Shown piece by piece: positions 5,972 to 6,410 of a stretch of DNA of 6,410 nt. A program made the translations under genes and the position numbers. Source of the DNA: an uncultured Bacillota bacterium (GTDB lineage Bacteria; Bacillota_I; Bacilli_A; RFN20; CAG-826); NCBI GenBank assembly GCA_949298295.1, contig CASFWS010000060.1, positions 1-6,410 on the forward strand, written 5' to 3'. The stretch's first letter is position 1; each line of letters opens with the position of its first letter. The notes beneath the pieces were generated by a model, which was not told where the DNA came from, did no database searches, and saw only the letters and a list, made by a program, of their open reading frames with translations.

Positions 5972-6410
5972 TCAAAGGACGGTATAGGCGTCCCCGGCGT
6001 GGGCGGAGAGGTAGTTCGCGTAGGCGTTTCCGGATGCGCTCCAGAAGACGTCCTCGCCAATGCTCGAGAGGGAAGCATTGAGCTCGATCCGGGCGATACC
6101 GCTACCGGTCTCGCCGCTGATGCTCGCGAGGCCGAGGACTGCATTGATGGTCGAGAGGTAGGTGCGGCCGCCGACTTCGCTCGTCCCGATGGTGAGGCCG
6201 AGGTCGGTCAGGGCGTTGGACTGGAGGAGGGTCGGAAGGCCGATCGTGAGGTCATAGGTGCCGCTCGAGCCATCGTAGGCATAGCCCTTGAGGATTTCCT
6301 CGTAGACCATCGGCTCCCCGGTCGGATCGGTGTCGACCGAGCCGGTGATGAGGTTGTAGATGCTGTCGGTGAAGGAGAAGATTTCCTTGACGATGATGTA
6401 CATCGGGTTG
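5972..6410 (-). CDS. C-terminal part of an unrecognised beta-rich protein (5' end outside window)
   Basis: The frame is open to the window edge, so the N-terminus is missing; about 145 residues are visible. The Met codon at 6403 has no visible SD and is preceded in frame by Asn-Pro codons, so it is probably internal. The visible part begins with a hydrophobic/helical stretch (MYIIVKEIFSFTDSIYNLI), then alternates beta-type strands and turns (YAYDGSSGTYDLTIGLP, LGLTIGTSEVGGRTYLS, IARIELNASLSS), ending with an Ala/Tyr-rich tail. It has no Cys, and its Thr/Ser/Gly-rich composition suits a secreted or lipid-anchored protein. It could be another member of the lipoprotein group in this window, or the counterpart of the missing C-terminus of the gene at 1-364; neither can be shown here. 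A strong terminator follows 15 nt after the stop. Confidence 0.75.
   Translation of the reverse strand, partial: NPMYIIVKEIFSFTDSIYNLITGSVDTDPTGEPMVYEEILKGYAYDGSSGTYDLTIGLPTLLQSNALTDLGLTIGTSEVGGRTYLSTINAVLGLASISGETGSGIARIELNASLSSIGEDVFWSASGNAYANYLSAHAGDAYTVL

Noticed and set aside
1..6410. TGA read as tryptophan (Mycoplasma-type code)
   Set aside because: TGA ends three genes, one just before a terminator and one followed within two codons by TAG. Long genes use TGG for Trp and contain no in-frame TGA.

Overview
The window is GC-rich bacterial DNA with every supportable gene on the minus strand, so the genes read from high to low coordinates. Four of the eight proteins look like secreted lipoproteins or lipoprotein-like surface proteins. 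Three have a clear signal peptide with a lipobox (LAAC, LSGC, LVAC) followed by a long Ser/Glu/Pro-rich spacer. This style, with A/G-rich Shine-Dalgarno (SD) sequences, suggests a Gram-positive Firmicutes/Bacilli-type organism, possibly one of the uncultured gut lineages near Erysipelotrichia or the Mollicutes. That placement is inference. TGA is used as a stop and TGG as Trp, so this is not the Mycoplasma code.

Layout in transcription order. (a) 6410-5972: the C-terminal part of a beta-rich protein of unknown function, followed by a convincing intrinsic terminator (5957-5929). (b) 5833-5648: a 61-residue protein built from three DxLGRxxG repeats. (c) 5545-3569: a 658-residue lipoprotein with at least one bacterial Ig-like (BIG2-type) domain and a lipocalin-like C-terminus. 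(d) 3566-2670: a 298-residue lipoprotein starting 2 nt after the previous stop. (e) 2637-1270: a 455-residue protein with an N-terminal DUF4145/HEPN-like helical domain, a coiled coil and a multi-pass membrane C-terminus. (f) 1197-991: a 68-residue XRE-type helix-turn-helix regulator. (g) 923-387: a zinc ribbon, membrane segment and bPH2 (YdbS-like) domain protein. (h) 364-1: the N-terminal part of another serine-spacer lipoprotein, running off the window.

Spacing from (c) to (h) is 2, 32, 72, 67 and 22 nt with no terminator seen, so they could form one transcription unit. Promoter-like sequences precede (b), (c) and (f). The theme is envelope-associated: lipoproteins outside the membrane, two membrane proteins with cytoplasmic domains, and a small DNA-binding regulator between them. 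No known pathway can be named. The most unusual items are the DUF4145-coiled-coil-membrane protein, a 12-bp perfect palindrome squeezed between its SD and start codon, a possible SD-sequestering hairpin ahead of the regulator, and the DxLGRxxG repeat miniprotein. No RNA genes, CRISPR arrays, insertion sequences or attachment sites were seen, and no gap between genes exceeds about 140 bases.
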